In this document: positions 61,384 to 64,000 of the stretch, one piece after another | Position numbering within the stretch: position 1 is the stretch's first letter | How the letters are laid out: each line of letters opens with the position of its first letter | Notes under the pieces: generated by a model | Seen by the model: the letters and a program-made list of their open reading frames with translations, nothing else | What the model was told of the DNA's origin: nothing | The model's database searches: none | Assembly (NCBI RefSeq): GCF_001921215.1 | Contig: NZ_MSIF01000002.1 | Coordinates: 1-64,000 of the forward strand | Direction of reading: 5' to 3' | Length of the DNA: 64,000 nt | DNA from: Actinophytocola xinjiangensis | GTDB lineage: Bacteria; Actinomycetota; Actinomycetes; Mycobacteriales; Pseudonocardiaceae | Position numbers and translations under genes: made by a program

Positions 61384-62565
61384 CTAGTCGCGGGCGTTGG
61401 ACCCGCTGGTCCGCTGGTCGGGTCCGGGCGGGCGGTGCTTGCGGGGCCGCCGCGTCGGCGAGGCCTTCACGACCCGGGGCGGCGGCGGTGGCCGCTCGCC
61501 GGGCGCGAGCTGCCTCGGCTGGGGCTGCTGGTCGGCCTGCGGCGCCTGGCCGTTGCCGGGCGGCGGCGGGGCCGGTGTGTCGCGGGGGGTGTCGTGCGGC
61601 GTGTCGCGGGCCCGGTCCATCTCCAGCCGGCGCCAGCGGCGGCGCTGACGGCGGGTCATCCTGGCCGGCCACATCTCCTGGATCGCGGCGTTGAAGTACG
61701 CGCCGATCACGATGGCCAGGCCGATGAAGAACGTGAACAGCAGGAACGCTATCGGCGTGGCCAGCGCGCCGTAGGTGTAGCCGGTGGTGGTGATCCACCC
61801 GATGTAGAGCCGTAACCCGATGCTGGAGAGCATGAACACGACCATCGCCAGCATCGCGCCCGGCAGGCCCCGGTGCCAGGGCAGCTTGCGCGGCAGGGCC
61901 ACCTTGTAGAGGGTGGCCAGGGCCAGCACGATCAGCACCCCGAGAGCCGGGTAGTAGAACGTGTCCACCCAGAAGCTGATCTCCGCGCGCCACGCCACGG
62001 GGAACAGCTTGGGCAGCGTGTCCGGGCCGATCGCCAGGATCGGCAGGCCGACCACCAGGATGCTCAGCGACGCCAGGTACAGCAGCAGCGCGAAGATCCG
62101 CTGCCACACCTCGTTGCGGACCCCGTACTGGTCGTGCGCGACGGTGATCGCGTCGACGAACGACGACATCGCCGACGAGCCGGCCCACAACGAGATCAGG
62201 AAGCCGACCGTGAGGATCTCGCCCCGGCCGTGTTCGAGGATGTCGTCGACGGTCGGCTGGATGATCTGGTCGACGACGTTGGTGCTGAACGCGGTGCGCG
62301 ACCATTCGATGATCGCGTCGTGCACCGACCGGATGACCTCCTCGCCGAACCAGCTGGCGACGTACCCGAGGCTGCCGAGCAGTCCCAGCAGCAGCGGCGG
62401 GAGGGAGAGGATCTGCCAGAACGCGGCCTCGGCGGCCTCGGAGAACAGGTTGCCCTCCCACGCCTTGGACCAGGTCCGGCCGAGCAGCCGCAGCGGCCCC
62501 CGGCGCAGCAGGGCGCCGGTACGCTGGGCCGCGTTGCGGTCGGGCTGCTGTGGTGGCGGGCTCAT
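61384..62565 (-). CDS. YihY/BrkB-family membrane protein
   Basis: A 393-residue protein with about six membrane helices: AFWQILSLPPLLLGLLGSLGYV, VGFLISLWAGSSAMSSFVDAI, YGVRNEVWQRIFALLLYLASLSILVVGLPI, LIVLALATLYKVALPRK, MLAMVVFMLSSIGLRLYIGWI and FLLFTFFIGLAIVIGAYFNAAI. The C-terminal 70 residues are Pro/Arg/Gln-rich and cytoplasmic. The ATG at 62565 has GAGG upstream, which is better than the ATG at 62580. Function unclear; once mis-called ribonuclease BN. Confidence 0.9.
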   Translation of the reverse strand: MSPPPQQPDRNAAQRTGALLRRGPLRLLGRTWSKAWEGNLFSEAAEAAFWQILSLPPLLLGLLGSLGYVASWFGEEVIRSVHDAIIEWSRTAFSTNVVDQIIQPTVDDILEHGRGEILTVGFLISLWAGSSAMSSFVDAITVAHDQYGVRNEVWQRIFALLLYLASLSILVVGLPILAIGPDTLPKLFPVAWRAEISFWVDTFYYPALGVLIVLALATLYKVALPRKLPWHRGLPGAMLAMVVFMLSSIGLRLYIGWITTTGYTYGALATPIAFLLFTFFIGLAIVIGAYFNAAIQEMWPARMTRRQRRRWRRLEMDRARDTPHDTPRDTPAPPPPGNGQAPQADQQPQPRQLAPGERPPPPPRVVKASPTRRPRKHRPPGPDQRTSGSNARD

Positions 62566-62817
62566 CTCGGCCTCAAGCATGGTCCATCGGACGATGATCG
62601 GCGCGACGCGTCCGAAGATCGTGATGATCGTGCTGGACGTGGCGCATCTGACAGGACCGACCTTTCAGCGTGGCGCACCCCGGCGGTGCGCCAGGCCCGA
62701 GGGTAGAGTCGTGACGCCCTCAACGGAGCAGGACTCCTCGCTTGAGGGCTTTGGTTTGCCCGGATTTCCCGGAGAGTTGTGCCCGGATCACGTGCCGGGG
62801 GAAGGAGCGACCAGCCG

Positions 62818-64000
62818 GTGACAGCCGAGCCGATCGTGCAGGGGACCGAGGACCGACCGGCCGCGAGGCCGTTGCGCGCCTGGCAGCGCCGGGCGATCAC
62901 GAAGTACCTGGCCGGCGGGCCGAAGGACTTCCTGGCGGTGGCGACGCCCGGCGCCGGCAAGACCGTGTTCGGTCTGCGGGTGGCCGCCGAACTGCTCGCC
63001 GACCGGATCGTCGAGCAGGTCACGATCGTGACCCCGACCGAGCACCTCAAGCACCAGTGGGCCGGCGCGGCGGCCGGCGCGGGGATCGCCATCGACCCGA
63101 ACTTCCGCAACGGGGCCGGTGCCACCTCCAGCGACTATCGGGGTGTCGCGGTCACCTACGCCCAGGTCGCGGCGCATCCGATGCTGCACCGGGTGCGCAC
63201 GGAGAACCGCAAGACGCTGGTCATCCTGGACGAGATCCACCACGGCGGCGACGCCAAGTCCTGGGGCGACGCGATCCGCGAGGCGTTCACGCCGGCCGTG
63301 CGCCGCCTGGCGCTGACCGGGACGCCGTTCCGCAGCGACGACTCGCCGATCCCGTTCGTCAACTACGAGCCCGACGAGTCCGGGTTCCAGCGCAGCCGGG
63401 CCGACCACACCTACGGCTACGCCGACGCGCTGGCCGACGGCGTGGTCCGGCCGGTGATCTTCCTGGCCTACTCGGGTGAGGCGAGCTGGCGGACCAGCGC
63501 CGGCGAGGAGTTCACCGCGCGGCTGGGCGAGCCGATGACCGCCGAGCAGACCGCGCGGGCGTGGCGGACCGCGCTGGACCCGCAGGGCGAGTGGATCCCG
63601 GCGGTGCTCGGCGCCGCCGACGTGCGGTTGCAGCAGCTGCGTCAGGTCGTGCCGGACGCCGGGGGGCTGGTGATCGCCTCGGACCACGAGTCGGCCAAGG
63701 CCTACGCCAGGCTGCTGGAGGTCACCACCGGGTCGCCGCCGGTGGTGGTGCTCTCCGACGACCCGAAGGCCTCCGGGCGGATCGCCGAGTTCGCCGAGTC
63801 CGACGACCGGTGGCTGGTCGCGGTGCGGATGGTGTCCGAGGGTGTCGACGTGCCCCGGCTGGCGGTCGGGGTCTACGCGACCAGCGCGTCGACGCCGCTG
63901 TTCTTCGCCCAGGCCGTCGGCCGGTTCGTCCGGGCGCGCCGGCCGGGGGAGACGGCAAGCGTGTTCCTGCCGAGCGTGCCGGTGCTGCTGGATCTGGCCA
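62818..64000 (+). CDS. DEAD/DEAH-box (SF2) helicase, 3' end cut by the window
   Basis: The first 394 residues of an SF2 helicase are visible: AWQRRAITKYLAGG (Q-like entry), ATPGAGKT (Walker A), ILDEIHHGG (Walker B DEIH), ALTGTPFRSDD (motif III), and, in the second RecA domain, MVSEGVDVPRLAVGVYATS and FFAQAVGRFVRARRPGE. The GTG at 62818 has GAAGGAG 10-16 bases upstream. This is the actinobacterial helicase group next to DUF3039; its DNA or RNA substrate is unknown. The rest lies past 64000. Confidence 0.93.
   Translation, partial: MTAEPIVQGTEDRPAARPLRAWQRRAITKYLAGGPKDFLAVATPGAGKTVFGLRVAAELLADRIVEQVTIVTPTEHLKHQWAGAAAGAGIAIDPNFRNGAGATSSDYRGVAVTYAQVAAHPMLHRVRTENRKTLVILDEIHHGGDAKSWGDAIREAFTPAVRRLALTGTPFRSDDSPIPFVNYEPDESGFQRSRADHTYGYADALADGVVRPVIFLAYSGEASWRTSAGEEFTARLGEPMTAEQTARAWRTALDPQGEWIPAVLGAADVRLQQLRQVVPDAGGLVIASDHESAKAYARLLEVTTGSPPVVVLSDDPKASGRIAEFAESDDRWLVAVRMVSEGVDVPRLAVGVYATSASTPLFFAQAVGRFVRARRPGETASVFLPSVPVLLDLA

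Overview
The window is high-G+C DNA with G or C at almost every third codon position, frequent GTG starts and many 4-base GTGA/ATGA gene overlaps. Gene content and order point to an actinomycete, most likely of the Pseudonocardiaceae type (inference): miaA-dapF-hflX, lexA beside an SOS-controlled LysM gene, nrdR-nrdJ, an IdeR-type regulator next to galE, a SigB-type sigma factor, DUF3099 and DUF3039 genes. Much of this backbone matches the order I recall for the mycobacterial lexA-ideR-sigB region, with accessory blocks inserted. I see no phage, IS element, CRISPR array, tRNA or rRNA.

Layout. 0-11.2 kb: tRNA modification, diaminopimelate synthesis, ribosome rescue, SOS control and deoxyribonucleotide synthesis; nrdJ carries an intein exactly before its active-site cysteine and ends in a strong UUCG terminator. 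11.2-16.2 kb: small stress genes, including an SRPBCC-ArsR-VOC operon with two matched operators and a divergent HxlR/NmrA pair. 16.2-31.1 kb: an envelope glycoconjugate locus with two YfhO-like membrane proteins, two AglD/LPG-synthase-TM-type proteins, two GT4 glycosyltransferases, three SAM methyltransferases and a sugar epimerase. Its two convergent intergenic regions are filled by unrelated tandem-repeat arrays, and a microsatellite-like tract lies at its right edge. 31.6-39.2 kb: a TetR/SDR pair with three copies of one operator, a SPOUT methyltransferase, adenosine deaminase, three DnaA-box matches, a DUF4192 gene, galE, galK and ideR. 39.4-46.2 kb: a sulfurtransferase, an AcuC deacetylase coupled to a PatA-like acetyltransferase with a dead acyl-CoA-synthetase domain and a 220-residue repeat linker, and two paralogous lipoproteins. 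46.2-49.2 kb: fumarase and SigB. 49.5-54.1 kb: an Hsp90-like GHKL ATPase coupled to a large TPR protein. 54.2-64 kb: dtd, a methyltransferase, a DUF3099 membrane protein, a PfkB kinase and PsuG separated by a three-gene ABC exporter, Spo0M, DUF3039, YihY and a helicase cut by the window end.

The least explained and most system-like pieces are the Hsp90-like/TPR pair, the envelope locus with its repeat arrays, and the AcuC/PatA-like pair. Functions are assigned from motifs read by eye; no database search was run.
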